Positions 25,128 through 34,368 are shown, counted from the first letter of the stretch. The stretch: DNA of 64,000 nt from CAISIP01 sp031396205 (GCA_031396205.1 JANNKH010000089.1:1-64000), one strand, 5' to 3'. Numbers and translations: made by a program. The notes: generated from the letters alone by a model not told the origin.

Positions 25128-26051
25128 GTGCTACGCCAAAGAACCCTTCGCTCCCAGACCCGCGCCGTCGGCGTGGGATTGCACAGCGGCCAACGGGTGG
25201 AACTCACGCTCAGGCCCGCGCCGCCCGACACCGGCATCGTGTTCCGGCGCGTCGACCTGACCCAGCCGGTGGAGATCCGGATGTCGGCCGATGCGGTGTC
25301 CGACACCCGCATGGCCACCACCGCATCCAGCGGCGGGGCCAAGGTCGCCACGGTCGAGCACCTGATGTCGGCCTGCGCCGGCCTGTGCATCGACAACCTT
25401 TTCGTCGACATCACGGCCGAGGAGGTCCCGATCCTGGACGGCTCGGCAGCCTCTTTTCTGTTCCTGTTGCAAAACGCAGGTGTCGTTTGGCAGAACGCGC
25501 CACGCCGGTTCATCCGGGTAACCCGGACCGTTGAGGTGCGCGACGGGCAGGGCAGCGCGGTGCGTTGGGCCCGCCTGGAGCCCTACCACGGCTACCGGCT
25601 CAGCTTCGAAATCGTGTTCGACCACCCGGCGGTGGATTCAACCGGTCAGCGCGTCGCATTCGACATGGGCACTGGTTCGTACCAGCGCGACATCGCGCGC
25701 GCGCGCACTTTCGGTTTCACGCGTGATGTCGAGACGATGCGGGTCAACGGCCTGGCACTGGGCGGCGGACTGGACAACGCGATCGTCATGGACGATTACA
25801 AGATCCTCAATGCCGAAGGCCTGCGCTACGACGACGAATTTGCCAAGCACAAGATCCTGGACGCCATCGGTGACATGTACATGCTGGGCAAGCCACTGCT
25901 GGCCAGCTACAGCGCGTATCGCTCCGGCCATGAACTCAACAACCGGCTGGCGCGCGAACTGATGGCCAGCAAGGACTGCTGGGAGATCGTGCGTTTCGAC
26001 GATGAACAACAGGCACCACCGGGTTTCGCGCAGCTCGCGCCGGCATGGTAG
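25128..26051 (+). CDS. lpxC: UDP-3-O-acyl-GlcNAc deacetylase LpxC
   Basis: 307-residue zinc amidase, committed step of lipid A synthesis, so the cell makes LPS. Zinc ligands His78 (VEHLMSA), His241 and Asp245 (KHKILDAIGD) and catalytic His268 (RSGHELNN) are in place. GTG 25128 gives the family start (xLxQRTLxS). TACAAT at 25116-25121 is only 6 nt upstream, so transcription from it would yield a leaderless or nearly leaderless mRNA. Confidence 0.95.
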   Translation: MLRQRTLRSQTRAVGVGLHSGQRVELTLRPAPPDTGIVFRRVDLTQPVEIRMSADAVSDTRMATTASSGGAKVATVEHLMSACAGLCIDNLFVDITAEEVPILDGSAASFLFLLQNAGVVWQNAPRRFIRVTRTVEVRDGQGSAVRWARLEPYHGYRLSFEIVFDHPAVDSTGQRVAFDMGTGSYQRDIARARTFGFTRDVETMRVNGLALGGGLDNAIVMDDYKILNAEGLRYDDEFAKHKILDAIGDMYMLGKPLLASYSAYRSGHELNNRLARELMASKDCWEIVRFDDEQQAPPGFAQLAPAW

Positions 26052-26094
26052 TGGCGCAACCCGTGGGCAGTGGCTCTGATCTGCGCAGGCGCCG

Positions 26095-26274
26095 ATGCTG
26101 ATATTTCGCTGGATGATCCCGACGCTGTTTGTCGTCGCAGGCATCCTGTTTGCCGTCTTCATGGTCACCGGCGAGCCGCGCTACAAGCGGCTCGGACTGC
26201 GCGTGCTGATCGCATCCCTGGTCGCCGCATTCGGGTTCTTCGCGGTGTTGATCGCGATCAATCTGCTGGAATAG
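26095..26274 (+). CDS. Small two-span membrane protein of unknown function
   Basis: 59 residues, beginning MLIFRWMIPT. Two hydrophobic segments (about 8-24 and 38-57) flank a short basic loop (GEPRYKRLG). It follows lpxC by 43 bp on the same strand. No motif points to an activity. Hydrophobicity pattern, codon usage and position suggest a real gene, but the ribosome-binding site is weak (no clear purine run before 26095). Confidence 0.6.
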   Translation: MLIFRWMIPTLFVVAGILFAVFMVTGEPRYKRLGLRVLIASLVAAFGFFAVLIAINLLE

Positions 26275-26440
26275 GCCGCAGCGGCCGGGCTCCGTCGTAA
26301 CTCGGCATCGAAAGGCCAGGCGGCATCAGCATCCCCGAAAAAGCGCGTTGCGCCGACAATCGACCGTGACGTGGGCTCGCACACCGGCGCGACAGCCACA
26401 CGTATCGCACTGCAATCCATTCAAGGGAGAAACCCGCACC

Positions 26441-27319
26441 ATGGTCAGACTCCAGTTTTCGATCGAACTCCAGTACGACATCGCGCCACCCGGCAGCGAT
26501 TTCATCTTCAACATCCACGCTGCACAGACACCGCAGCAGATTGTTGTGCGAGAGTCCCTGCGGCTCAGCCAGCCGCTACCGTACAGCTTGTACACCGACC
26601 CGGTCACGCACACACGTTACCTTCGTCTCAAGTCTGCTCCGGGGCCCTTGTTGGTGCATTACGAGGCGACCGTGGATGTAGACCATTTCCAGGCCGATCC
26701 CGCCCTGCTCGGCGAAGTGGCAGTAGCCGACCTGCCTGGCGAGGTTTTGCCCTACCTCTATCCCAGCCGCTATTGCCAGTCCGACCGGCTGCTGCGTTTT
26801 GCCATGCGGGAATTCGGCAACCTGTGGCAGGGCTACAGCCGGGTGCAGGCGATCCGTGACTGGGTGGTCGAACGCGTCACCTTCCGCTCCAACTCCTCGG
26901 ACGGCAACACTTCGGCGGTGGACACACTGGTCGAGAAGGTCGGGGTCTGTCGCGACTTCGCGCACCTCATGATCGCCCTGTGCCGTGCCGTCAATATTCC
27001 GGCCCGCTTTGCGACCGGCATCGACTACGGTGCCGATCCGGCGCTCGGTCCGACCGACTTTCACGCCTATGTCGAGGCCTATCTGGGCGACCGCTGGTAC
27101 ATGTTCGACGCCTCGGGGGTGGCCATTCCCATGGGTTTCGTGCGACTGGGCACCGGCCGCGACGCCGCCGACTCGGCATTTGCAACGATGTTCGGAGGCG
27201 TCATCGGAAGCGCGCCCATCATCCAGATCCAGGCCGTACCCAACGCCAACCATGTGCTGGTCGTACCCCACCACGTGCTGTTCGCACTGTCGACGGACGG
27301 CCAGCCGGTGCGCAACTGA
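26441..27319 (+). CDS. Transglutaminase-like cysteine-peptidase-fold protein
   Basis: 292 residues. An N-terminal beta-rich domain (residues about 1-120) is followed by a transglutaminase-like core with the Cys-His-Asp triad in GVCRDFAHL, DFHAYVEAYL and MFDASG. Such proteins act as peptidases, amidases or transglutaminases, often beside ATP-grasp/alpha-E genes that are absent here. No signal peptide is evident. AAGGGAGA precedes ATG 26441. The 166 bp before it show nothing else. It faces ruvC tail to tail. Substrate unknown. Confidence 0.85.
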   Translation: MVRLQFSIELQYDIAPPGSDFIFNIHAAQTPQQIVVRESLRLSQPLPYSLYTDPVTHTRYLRLKSAPGPLLVHYEATVDVDHFQADPALLGEVAVADLPGEVLPYLYPSRYCQSDRLLRFAMREFGNLWQGYSRVQAIRDWVVERVTFRSNSSDGNTSAVDTLVEKVGVCRDFAHLMIALCRAVNIPARFATGIDYGADPALGPTDFHAYVEAYLGDRWYMFDASGVAIPMGFVRLGTGRDAADSAFATMFGGVIGSAPIIQIQAVPNANHVLVVPHHVLFALSTDGQPVRN

Positions 27320-27385
27320 GGAACGGTCCGCCGCGGGGTACGGCGCGACTGCGCCAACCGACCCGAACGGCCACGCGCCAGTCTG

Positions 27386-27916
27386 TCAGCGTACCGCGAT
27401 GCGGCGCGTGGCATCTGCGTCGGCCAACGCGAGCAGGTGCGACATTTTGCCCGCGTGTGCATGGGTGATCGCCATTCCCAGCGCGTCGGCCGCGTCGGTA
27501 CCCGGTAGTCCCGGCAGGTCGAGCAGGCGCCGCACCATTTCCTGGACCTGGCTTTTCTGGGCCTTGCCATAACCCACGACCGCCTGCTTCATCTGCAGCG
27601 CGGTGTATTCAGCCACCGGCAGGTCGCTGAACACCAGGGCCGTGATGCAGGCACCGCGCGCCTGGCCCAGCAACAATGTGGACTGCGGATTCACATTGAC
27701 GAACACAATCTCGACACTGGCACAGTCGGGCTGGTAGCACTGCGTCACCTCGCGCACACCGTCGAACAGCAGCTTCAGACGGCCCGGCAGATCCGTTTGC
27801 GCCCGCTTGAGTGTGCTGATGGTGCCGCTGGCCACATAGCGCAGCGCCGACCCTTGCACGTCGACCACGCCAAACCCGGTGGTGCGCAGGCCGGGGTCGA
27901 TGCCGAGAATCCGCAT
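27386..27916 (-). CDS. ruvC: Holliday junction endonuclease RuvC
   Basis: 176-residue resolvase that cuts four-way junctions with RuvAB. N-terminal ILGIDPGLRTTGFG carries the first catalytic Asp, VEIVFVN the Glu, and DAADALGMAITHA the C-terminal Asp pair region. The start is set by the family MRILGIDPG. It lies 10 bp downstream of the cdsA-like gene and probably shares its transcript. Confidence 0.95.
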   Translation of the reverse strand: MRILGIDPGLRTTGFGVVDVQGSALRYVASGTISTLKRAQTDLPGRLKLLFDGVREVTQCYQPDCASVEIVFVNVNPQSTLLLGQARGACITALVFSDLPVAEYTALQMKQAVVGYGKAQKSQVQEMVRRLLDLPGLPGTDAADALGMAITHAHAGKMSHLLALADADATRRIAVR

Positions 27917-27926
27917 GCCGTCGGCC

Positions 27927-28916
27927 CTACAGGTCGAAGTACCAGCGTACCGAATGGAAGAACACCGGCGCCGAAAAGCACAAAGCGTCGACCCGATCGA
28001 GCAGGCCACCGGCGCCGGTCACACCGTCGCCGTGGTTGCCCCAGTTGGGAATACCGCGATCGCGCTTGATCGCCTTCATGACCAGGTGCCCCAAGGAGCC
28101 GGCCACACAGGCCACGAAAGCCATCGCCAACGCCTGTCCAGGCTTGAACGGCGTAATGCCGGCCAGCAAGCCGCCGAGCACACTGGCAGCCCCCACCCCG
28201 ATGGCCCAGCTGACCCAGTTGAAGCTGCCACTGATGGCCGCCGCCACGGGCGCGCGCTTGACCCGGCGCGCGGCAACATGCTGCACCAGCATGCCGGTCT
28301 GAACCACCAACACCAGGAAAAACACCAGGAACGCACCGCGATCCCGATAGTTGGGAAAATCCAGTAGCAGCAACGCCGGTACATGGCTCATGCCATAAAC
28401 GCACACCATGATGCCCCATTGCAGCTTGGCGTTGCGCTCCAGAAAGCGCTGCGGGTCGTTGGCCAGCGCACTCACCACCGGAATGGCCAGGAACACATAC
28501 ACCGGGATGAACACCGTGAACAGGTTGAAAGATCGTGTGCCCACCAGTGTGTATTGCAGTGGCAGGATGACAAAGAACGCCAGTACCAGGCTACGATGGT
28601 CGCCGCGGCGCGTCGGCGACAGGGTCATGAACTCGCGCAGTGCAAAAAACGATACCAGGGCGAACAGGACAATCGCACCGATATCGCCCGACAGCCAGCC
28701 GATCCAGAATACGATCACCATCAGCCAGCTGCTGCGCAGCAGCGTATTTGCATGCGCCAGCCGCTGTTTGCGGGCCTCGGCGGCGTTGCTATCGGCTTGT
28801 TCGCGCAAGGACAGCAACAACAATACGACGCTGGCCACGAACAGGCAACCAAATACGAACACGAACATCGCACCGACCTGCTGGGTCGCGGTCAGGCTCT
28901 TGAGATACTGGTTCAT
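27927..28916 (-). CDS. Phosphatidate cytidylyltransferase-family protein (CdsA-like)
   Basis: 329-residue polytopic membrane protein (about eight spans). The C-terminal block with KAIKRDRGIPNWGNHG and GGLLDRVD resembles the CDP-diglyceride synthase signature (K-R-D...G-H-G...DR-D). It would make CDP-diacylglycerol from phosphatidate and CTP. The nearby plsC acyltransferase supports a phospholipid role. It may be a second CdsA-type enzyme, as a housekeeping cdsA usually sits with dxr/rseP. The start is chosen at MNQYLKSL (28916); an upstream in-frame codon at 28961 is possible. Confidence 0.85.
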   Translation of the reverse strand: MNQYLKSLTATQQVGAMFVFVFGCLFVASVVLLLLSLREQADSNAAEARKQRLAHANTLLRSSWLMVIVFWIGWLSGDIGAIVLFALVSFFALREFMTLSPTRRGDHRSLVLAFFVILPLQYTLVGTRSFNLFTVFIPVYVFLAIPVVSALANDPQRFLERNAKLQWGIMVCVYGMSHVPALLLLDFPNYRDRGAFLVFFLVLVVQTGMLVQHVAARRVKRAPVAAAISGSFNWVSWAIGVGAASVLGGLLAGITPFKPGQALAMAFVACVAGSLGHLVMKAIKRDRGIPNWGNHGDGVTGAGGLLDRVDALCFSAPVFFHSVRWYFDL

Positions 28917-29009
28917 GGATTGATCGGCCGATCCGCGGCGCGCTGCGCGCCAGTCCGACACTGCTTAGGTACGCACCCACATTGAGCAATCGCGTGGCGC
29001 GTCCGGGGG

Positions 29010-29101
29010 ATCAGGCTGCCAGGGCGCATGGCTCCGCGAATGTCCCCCGGCCTTCGGCCTCCTCCTTTATTTCGCTGCGCCATGCGCCCTGCCAGCCTGA
29101 T
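29010..29101. repeat. Long imperfect inverted repeat (22-bp arms, 1 mismatch)
   Basis: ATCAGGCTGCCAGGGCGCAT begins the left arm (29010-29031); the right arm (29080-29101) is its complement with one mismatch. The 48-bp centre holds a GGCCTTCGGCC hairpin and CTCCTTTATTTCGCTGCGCC, a string partly shared in opposite orientation with the adjacent inverted repeat. The two form a back-to-back pair, like a bacterial interspersed mosaic element, in the 378-bp gap 28917-29294, which contains no convincing gene. Confidence 0.8.
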
Positions 29102-29144
29102 CCTGGTTGCGATTTCGGCAATCGGTGCACCAAAGACGCTCGCA

Positions 29145-29246
29145 GCCGAGAGGGGTGAGTGGGCGGCATAGCGAAGTAAAGGCGGAGCGATGGGCGCAGC
29201 CCATCGCGGAGGACGTGAGCGCAGCCTCCCAATCACCCCTCTCGGC
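29145..29246. repeat. Second long inverted repeat (14-bp perfect arms) with nested hairpin
   Basis: GCCGAGAGGGGTGA (29145-29158) is the exact complement of 29233-29246. Nested within is GCGATGGGC-GCA-GCCCATCGC (29187-29207). The minus strand carries CTCCGCCTTTACTTCGCT, similar to the plus strand of the neighbouring element at 29058-29076, indicating one family in opposite orientations. On the minus strand it lies just after the plsC stop, so its transcript could act as a terminator or stabiliser. Confidence 0.8.
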
Positions 29247-29294
29247 CCGCCCAAGTCGGCTAGCAGGACCTTGCCTGCGGAATGCAGCGGCGTA

Positions 29295-29906
29295 TCAAAC
29301 ATCACGCAACGCAATCACCGCGGTACGGGCTCGATCGAGGAACGCTCGCCGCTCTTCGCCCTCCTGCAAATGCACCGGCGCGCCAAAGGTCACAGAACAC
29401 AGCACCGGCACCGGCACCACCTCGCCCTTGGGCATGACCCGCTGCACATTGTTGATCCAGGCTGGCACCAGCACCACCTGCGGAAAACGCAGGGCCAGGT
29501 TGTAGAGTCCCGCTTTGAAGGGCTGCGGCTCCTCGGCATAGCCACGGGTACCCTCGGGAAACAGGATGATCGAATCGCCGCGCTCCAGGGCCTCGACCAG
29601 CGGCTCCAGCGGATCCTGGTCGGCGGTTCGCTCGCGCGACACATAGATCGCATTGAACACCTGGGTCGTGATCCATTGCCTGAAAGGGGTACTTGTCCAG
29701 TAATCGCGCGCTGCGATCGGGCGCGTCAACGTACGCAGAACCTGCGGCAGCGCCGCCCAGATCAGCACCAGATCGGCATGGCTCTGGTGGTTGGCGAAAT
29801 AGATGCGTTGCTCGGCCTTGGGCGGACAACCGTACCAGCGCGCCTGCGAGCCGGTCAGCAAGCGCACCAGGCCCAGCAAGAACAGTCCCATCAATTTGGC
29901 ACGCAT
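29295..29906 (-). CDS. 1-acyl-glycerol-3-phosphate acyltransferase family protein (PlsC-like)
   Basis: 203 residues. N-terminal hydrophobic segment, acyltransferase motif NHQSHAD (HX4D) and substrate-binding FPEGTRG. The family acylates lysophosphatidate to phosphatidate at the inner membrane, feeding the CdsA-like enzyme downstream. Relatives act on other lysophospholipids, so specificity is not certain. The start is chosen at MRAKLMGLFL (29906); TATCAT (-10-like) is 7 nt upstream, suggesting a leaderless transcript. Confidence 0.87.
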   Translation of the reverse strand: MRAKLMGLFLLGLVRLLTGSQARWYGCPPKAEQRIYFANHQSHADLVLIWAALPQVLRTLTRPIAARDYWTSTPFRQWITTQVFNAIYVSRERTADQDPLEPLVEALERGDSIILFPEGTRGYAEEPQPFKAGLYNLALRFPQVVLVPAWINNVQRVMPKGEVVPVPVLCSVTFGAPVHLQEGEERRAFLDRARTAVIALRDV

Positions 29907-29940
29907 GGCACCGATGATACAAAGGCGCTTGCGCGGCGCG

Positions 29941-30675
29941 TCATGGCAACCGGGCGTGCGGCATCCGCGCGGCAATGGTCGCGGCGCGTCCCGACAGGTA
30001 GGCTGAGCCCGGCAGCTTCTCGAAAAATTTCGGCCTCGGCAGCATCACGGCCAAGCGTGCGGATTCATAGGTGCCCAGGCGCGACGCCGGCTTGCGAAAA
30101 TAGTGTTCGGCCGCAGCCTGCGCGCCAAAGACGCCCTCGCCCCACTCCACATTATTGAGATAGATCTCCAGGATGCGCTGCTTGTCCAGCAGCAGCTCGA
30201 GCAGCAACGTCAGCACCAGTTCCTGGCCCTTGCGCAGCAGGGTACGTTCGCCGGACAGGAACAGATTCTTGGCCAGTTGCTGGGTGATAGTGGAGCCGCC
30301 AATGACCTTGGCGGCGCGCACATCGCGTCCCCGCGCCGCTGCGGCGCGCTGCTCGGCCAGTTCCTCGGCACGGCTGTTCTTGGCCCAGGCCTTTTCGACC
30401 GCGTCCCAGTCGACGCCATCATGATCGGCGTAGCCATCGTCCTCGGATGCGATCACGGCGCGTTTGAGGTGCTCCGACATCTGCGCATAGGGCACCCATT
30501 CCTGGCGCCAGCGCAAGCTGCCTTTCTCGTGCGTTATGCGCCAGGCCTCCGAACGCTGGAACGCGCTCGACTGCGGATCGATCACGACCATTGCCGCAAT
30601 CCGGGCCACAAAGAACAGTTCCAGCGTGCATAACGCCAGCACCACCAATAACACCCAGCGCAGCAGCGGCTTCAC
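29941..30675 (-). CDS. mtgA: Monofunctional peptidoglycan glycosyltransferase MtgA
   Basis: 244 residues. N-terminal membrane anchor (about 5-28), then a GT51 domain with the catalytic glutamate in ASEDDGYADHDGVD, GGSTITQQLAKNLFLS, and RKGQELVLTLLLE. It polymerises lipid II glycan strands in the periplasm without transpeptidation. It follows the TonB-like gene by 9 bp. In relatives I recall aroE between these two; it is not here. Confidence 0.93.
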   Translation of the reverse strand: MKPLLRWVLLVVLALCTLELFFVARIAAMVVIDPQSSAFQRSEAWRITHEKGSLRWRQEWVPYAQMSEHLKRAVIASEDDGYADHDGVDWDAVEKAWAKNSRAEELAEQRAAAARGRDVRAAKVIGGSTITQQLAKNLFLSGERTLLRKGQELVLTLLLELLLDKQRILEIYLNNVEWGEGVFGAQAAAEHYFRKPASRLGTYESARLAVMLPRPKFFEKLPGSAYLSGRAATIAARMPHARLP

Positions 30676-30684
30676 CGTTTCATC

Positions 30685-31542
30685 CTACTTGCCGCTGACC
30701 TTGGCCTCGAGCAATTCATCGCGCGTGAACTTGAATCGCGACACCAGCACCAGCTGGTCGAAGCTGCGCCGCATGTCGTCGCTGAAGTTGCCGAAAGGGC
30801 CGGCCGAGCGTGCGATCAGTTCGGCCCGGCGATCGAGCACCGGTACGCCTGAACTGTCGACAACCTCGGTGGCCAGCACCTGGCCGTCGTTGTTGACGGT
30901 GATCAGCATCGTCAGTTCGCCATAGAGCTTCTTGCCGCCGGCCATCGGAAAATTGGTGGTACCCATGTCCTCGATCAGGCGACGCATGGCGTCGTAATAA
31001 ACCGCGTACGGCACCTCGCGTGTGGCCGGGCTGACATAGCGCTTCTTGGGCCGCGCGTTTTCTTCCTTGATACGCCGCTCGATCTCGGCCAAAAGCTTGA
31101 TCAGGCGCCGGCGTTTCTCCTCCTGGGTGATCTGCTCCGGTGTCGCGCCGGGATTGAGCGGTTCGGGCGGGCGCAGCGCGGCCAGTTGGGTGCGCACCTG
31201 GGAGAGCATCATCTGCTGCTGTTCGAGCAGGGTCTGGGTGCTGCTATTGATTTGCTCTTCGAGCGAGTCTCCCATGGAGGTCAACGCTGACGCCGGCAGC
31301 GGCGACGTGGCGCGGCCCTGGTCCTGGTCGCCGCCACCAGCCATGCTGGCCTGGGCCAGGGCTTGCGCCTTGTCGGGCTTGTCGATGGTGCGCGCATTGA
31401 CCAGGATGACTTCCAGCGGCGTGTCCTCGAACACCCGGTTGAACCGCTCCGGATCGACGAACCGCACGGTCAACAGGGCAGCATGAACGGCCAGCGAGGC
31501 GCCCAGCGCCAGTTGCAAGGTGGTGAATGTGCGCAGCTTCAC
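30685..31542 (-). CDS. TonB-like protein (TonB C-terminal domain)
   Basis: 285 residues. N-terminal membrane anchor (about 10-28), a coiled-coil/charged middle (EEKRRRLIKLLAEIERRIKE) and a C-terminal domain resembling TonB/TolA C-terminal folds (YAVYYDAMRRLIEDMG, then GELTMLITVNNDGQVLATEVVDSSG). No exbB/exbD or receptor gene is nearby, so partners are unknown; a TolA-like envelope role is possible. The GTG start overlaps the rnb stop (GTGA, 31539-31542), implying coupling. Confidence 0.8.
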   Translation of the reverse strand: MKLRTFTTLQLALGASLAVHAALLTVRFVDPERFNRVFEDTPLEVILVNARTIDKPDKAQALAQASMAGGGDQDQGRATSPLPASALTSMGDSLEEQINSSTQTLLEQQQMMLSQVRTQLAALRPPEPLNPGATPEQITQEEKRRRLIKLLAEIERRIKEENARPKKRYVSPATREVPYAVYYDAMRRLIEDMGTTNFPMAGGKKLYGELTMLITVNNDGQVLATEVVDSSGVPVLDRRAELIARSAGPFGNFSDDMRRSFDQLVLVSRFKFTRDELLEAKVSGK

Positions 31543-33629
31543 GAATCCCGATTATCGCCGTCCGCGGACGGTGCGTCGGCCGTCTCGCCGATGTCGACCG
31601 CGATGGCCAACGGTCCCGCCACGACATCGTCCTGCGACTCGTCGTCGAGCGATGCGCCGTCGTCTGCCGCGCCGCCCTGCGCCAGCGGCAAGTCCAGCCG
31701 CTCCAACACCGAACCGCTCACGTCCAGCGCGATGGTGTCCACGGCGCCCAACCGAATGCGCACCCGCGCACCGCGTGGCAGGTCCTGCGCGCCGATGACC
31801 GGTACCACCAGCGGCAGCGTTTCGGCCCGCACCATGTTTTCCTTGAACACGATGCCCACCAGTTCATGGACGCCCTGCTGTGCCAGGTATTGCAATGTCC
31901 AGAACCGCTCCATCGCAGCCTGATAGGCACCGTAAGCGCCATAGGCGGCATCGAAACCGGAAATGATCGCGAACAGCGCAGCGTCCTTGGGCTTGAACGG
32001 CGCCGCCAGTGCCGCCGCCCTGCCGTGGCGGGCGCAGGCGATGATCTGCCACTGGTTCACCAGGTCGGTATAGCGGCGCAGCGGCGATGTGCTCCAGGCA
32101 TAACTTGGCACTCCAATGCCCGCATGCGGCAAGGCCTTGGTCCCCATGCGCACTTTGACACCCGGTGCCAGGCTGGCCTGGCTGCGGTAGATGGCCGGGA
32201 CACCGAGCTCGGCCATCCAGCTACCCCAATGGCTATTGGCCAGGATCATCGCCTCCGCCACGATCAGGTCCAGTGGCGCGCCACGCTGGCGCAGCGATAT
32301 TTCCACCTGCTCGCTGCCAACGGGCTCGGCCGCACCGTTGCCCAGCAACCGAAAGTTGTAGTCAGGCCGGTTGAAGGTCTCGGGCTTGCCCCGCACGACC
32401 TCGCGCCGGGCCTTCAGGTGCTGGGCCAGCCGGTACAGGAAGGACAGCTTCTCGCGCAGCTCGGGCACCGCCGGCAAGGCAGCAACCACAGTGGGTTCGT
32501 GCGCGAAGTCTTTCTGCTGCAACCACGCCGGGGTGACCAGCGCATCGAGCTGGTCATGGCGCAGATTGGCCACGATCGGCACCCTCTCGAGCCGGGTCTC
32601 GCTATGTTCGATCACCAGCGTGGATTCGTTGAAGCTCACATACAACGACACCGCGGGACAGTCACGTCCCTCTTGCAGCGTGTAGGCCTGCACCACCGCA
32701 TCGGGCAACATGGTGACCTTGAACCCCGGCATGTAAACCGTCGACAGCCGTGCACGCCCCAACTGGTCGATCGGATCGCCCGGCTGTACGGCCAGTCCCG
32801 GCGCCGCGATGTGGACACCCACGGTGACCATTCCAGTGCCCAGCCCCACCACACTGAGGGCATCGTCGATCTCCGTGGTGGCCGAGTCGTCGATCGAAAA
32901 CGCCTGCACGCCGGCCAAGGCCAGTTCGTCCTTGATTGGTGGTGCCTCCAGCGGCGCAAATCCGACGCCCTTGGGAAAATTCTCGAACAGGAAGCGCCGC
33001 CAGTGGAACTGGTAGGGCGAGTCGATGGCGCCGGCCTTTTGCAGCAGGTCCAGTGGCGCCAGATGCGTTGCACGCGTGGCTTCGACCACGGCCTTGTACT
33101 CCGGCGCGTTCTTGTCCGGTTTGAACAAAATTTTGTAGAGCTGCTCGCGCACGGGCTCCGGGCAACGCCCGGCTGCGAGTTCGGCCACCCAGTCGTCGAC
33201 CTGCGCCTGCATCAGCTTCTTTTTCTCGATCGCCGCCAGCGCCTGGGCGACCACATCGGCCGCGGCCTTGCGAAAACGCCCCTTGCCGGCGCGTCGGAAG
33301 TAGTGCGGCGCCTCGAACAGACTGATCAGCACGCCCACCTGCTGCTCGAGCATGGCCTTGTCACTGAAATATTCGCGCGCCAGGTCGGCGAAGCCGAATT
33401 CCTCTTCGGGCGCGAACTCCCAGGCCATCTCCAGATCGATGCCCTGGCTCACGGTTCTTCCCGCAGCCAGCAATTGCGCCGGTGACGGCTTGTCGAACGT
33501 GACCAGAATCGTGGCGGCCTTGACCTTGACCCGCTTGCCGCTGTCGAGCTCAACCTGGACCGACGTATCGGTCTGCGACAACACCCGGCCGGCCAGGAAC
33601 TTGCCGGCCTCTTCAAACAATAGGAACAT
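31539..33629 (-). CDS. rnb: Exoribonuclease II family protein (RNB domain)
   Basis: 696-residue 3'-5' exoribonuclease. The RNB catalytic block FSIDDSATTEIDDALSV supplies the metal-binding aspartates, and STSPLRRYTDLVNQ is the conserved Arg-containing motif. The N-terminus (about 1-70) looks like a short OB-type domain, and the C-terminus ends in an acidic tail. It is shorter than RNase R and lacks a basic tail, so RNase II-type is preferred. GACAAT lies 7 nt upstream of the ATG, a possible leaderless start. Confidence 0.88.
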   Translation of the reverse strand: MFLLFEEAGKFLAGRVLSQTDTSVQVELDSGKRVKVKAATILVTFDKPSPAQLLAAGRTVSQGIDLEMAWEFAPEEEFGFADLAREYFSDKAMLEQQVGVLISLFEAPHYFRRAGKGRFRKAAADVVAQALAAIEKKKLMQAQVDDWVAELAAGRCPEPVREQLYKILFKPDKNAPEYKAVVEATRATHLAPLDLLQKAGAIDSPYQFHWRRFLFENFPKGVGFAPLEAPPIKDELALAGVQAFSIDDSATTEIDDALSVVGLGTGMVTVGVHIAAPGLAVQPGDPIDQLGRARLSTVYMPGFKVTMLPDAVVQAYTLQEGRDCPAVSLYVSFNESTLVIEHSETRLERVPIVANLRHDQLDALVTPAWLQQKDFAHEPTVVAALPAVPELREKLSFLYRLAQHLKARREVVRGKPETFNRPDYNFRLLGNGAAEPVGSEQVEISLRQRGAPLDLIVAEAMILANSHWGSWMAELGVPAIYRSQASLAPGVKVRMGTKALPHAGIGVPSYAWSTSPLRRYTDLVNQWQIIACARHGRAAALAAPFKPKDAALFAIISGFDAAYGAYGAYQAAMERFWTLQYLAQQGVHELVGIVFKENMVRAETLPLVVPVIGAQDLPRGARVRIRLGAVDTIALDVSGSVLERLDLPLAQGGAADDGASLDDESQDDVVAGPLAIAVDIGETADAPSADGDNRDS

Positions 33630-33753
33630 GGCCGGTATTGTCCCTGCAAACGCCGACCGTTCCCCCGTGTCGATCGTGGCGCAGCCCTCGGGGCATAGCG
33701 CCTGTTGCTCAAACCCAAGCCAGGCGTTGGCGCGCCGCCTGGGCCGTTTGACC

Positions 33754-34350
33754 CTACACCAGGTCGAGAAATTCCAGCACTGCGTCCAGGTGATCTGCGA
33801 AATCGCTCAAGCCATGATCGCTTGTCTCGAGCAAGCGCAGTTGCACCCCGGGATAACGCGCCGTCATCTCGCGCCAGTCCAGCACCTCGTCGCCCTTGGC
33901 GGCCAGCAGGAAATACCGCTGCGGGTCGGCCGGCCCGGCGCACTGCAGCGCGCGCAATTCATCGACATGCGCCGTGGTGAACTCGATCTGCTGCTGCGCG
34001 TCCTGCCATACCGCATGGGTTCCGACGTGCCGGGCCAGGTCGCGCGCAGCAAACACCGCGGGATTGAGCAACACGACCTTGCACTGCTGCCGCTGCGCCA
34101 GCCAGGTCGCGTAAAAGCCTCCTAGTGACGAGCCCACCACAGCCAGACCGCTGCGGGGCCAGTCGGCGATGCCGTGCTCCAGCATGGTCATCGCTGCGCG
34201 CGGCGACACCGGCAGCTGGGGACACCACCAGTTCACGCCCGGATGGTCCCGCGCCACCCGCTGCGCCATCATCCTGGATTTGGTCGACAGGGGCGAGGAA
34301 CGGAAGCCATGCAGGTACAGGATATGGGTGGTAAGAACGGGGGGTGCCAT
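33754..34350 (-). CDS. YqiA-like alpha/beta hydrolase (esterase)
   Basis: 198 residues. LYLHGFRSSPLSTKS near the N-terminus, nucleophile elbow GSSLGGF, acid region KGDEVLDW and catalytic His in TSDHGLSDF. Matches the YqiA-type small esterase family; the natural substrate is unknown. TATGAT lies 6 nt upstream of the start, with a dyad further upstream shared with the divergent rodA. Confidence 0.85.
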   Translation of the reverse strand: MAPPVLTTHILYLHGFRSSPLSTKSRMMAQRVARDHPGVNWWCPQLPVSPRAAMTMLEHGIADWPRSGLAVVGSSLGGFYATWLAQRQQCKVVLLNPAVFAARDLARHVGTHAVWQDAQQQIEFTTAHVDELRALQCAGPADPQRYFLLAAKGDEVLDWREMTARYPGVQLRLLETSDHGLSDFADHLDAVLEFLDLV

Positions 34351-34368
34351 ACTGGCATCATAGGCAAG

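Noticed and set aside
31527..33485. 652-codon plus-strand open frame opposite rnb
   Set aside because: Antisense shadow of RNase II; composition rich in Arg/His/Gln, no domain recognisable, while the minus strand encodes the full RNB motif set.
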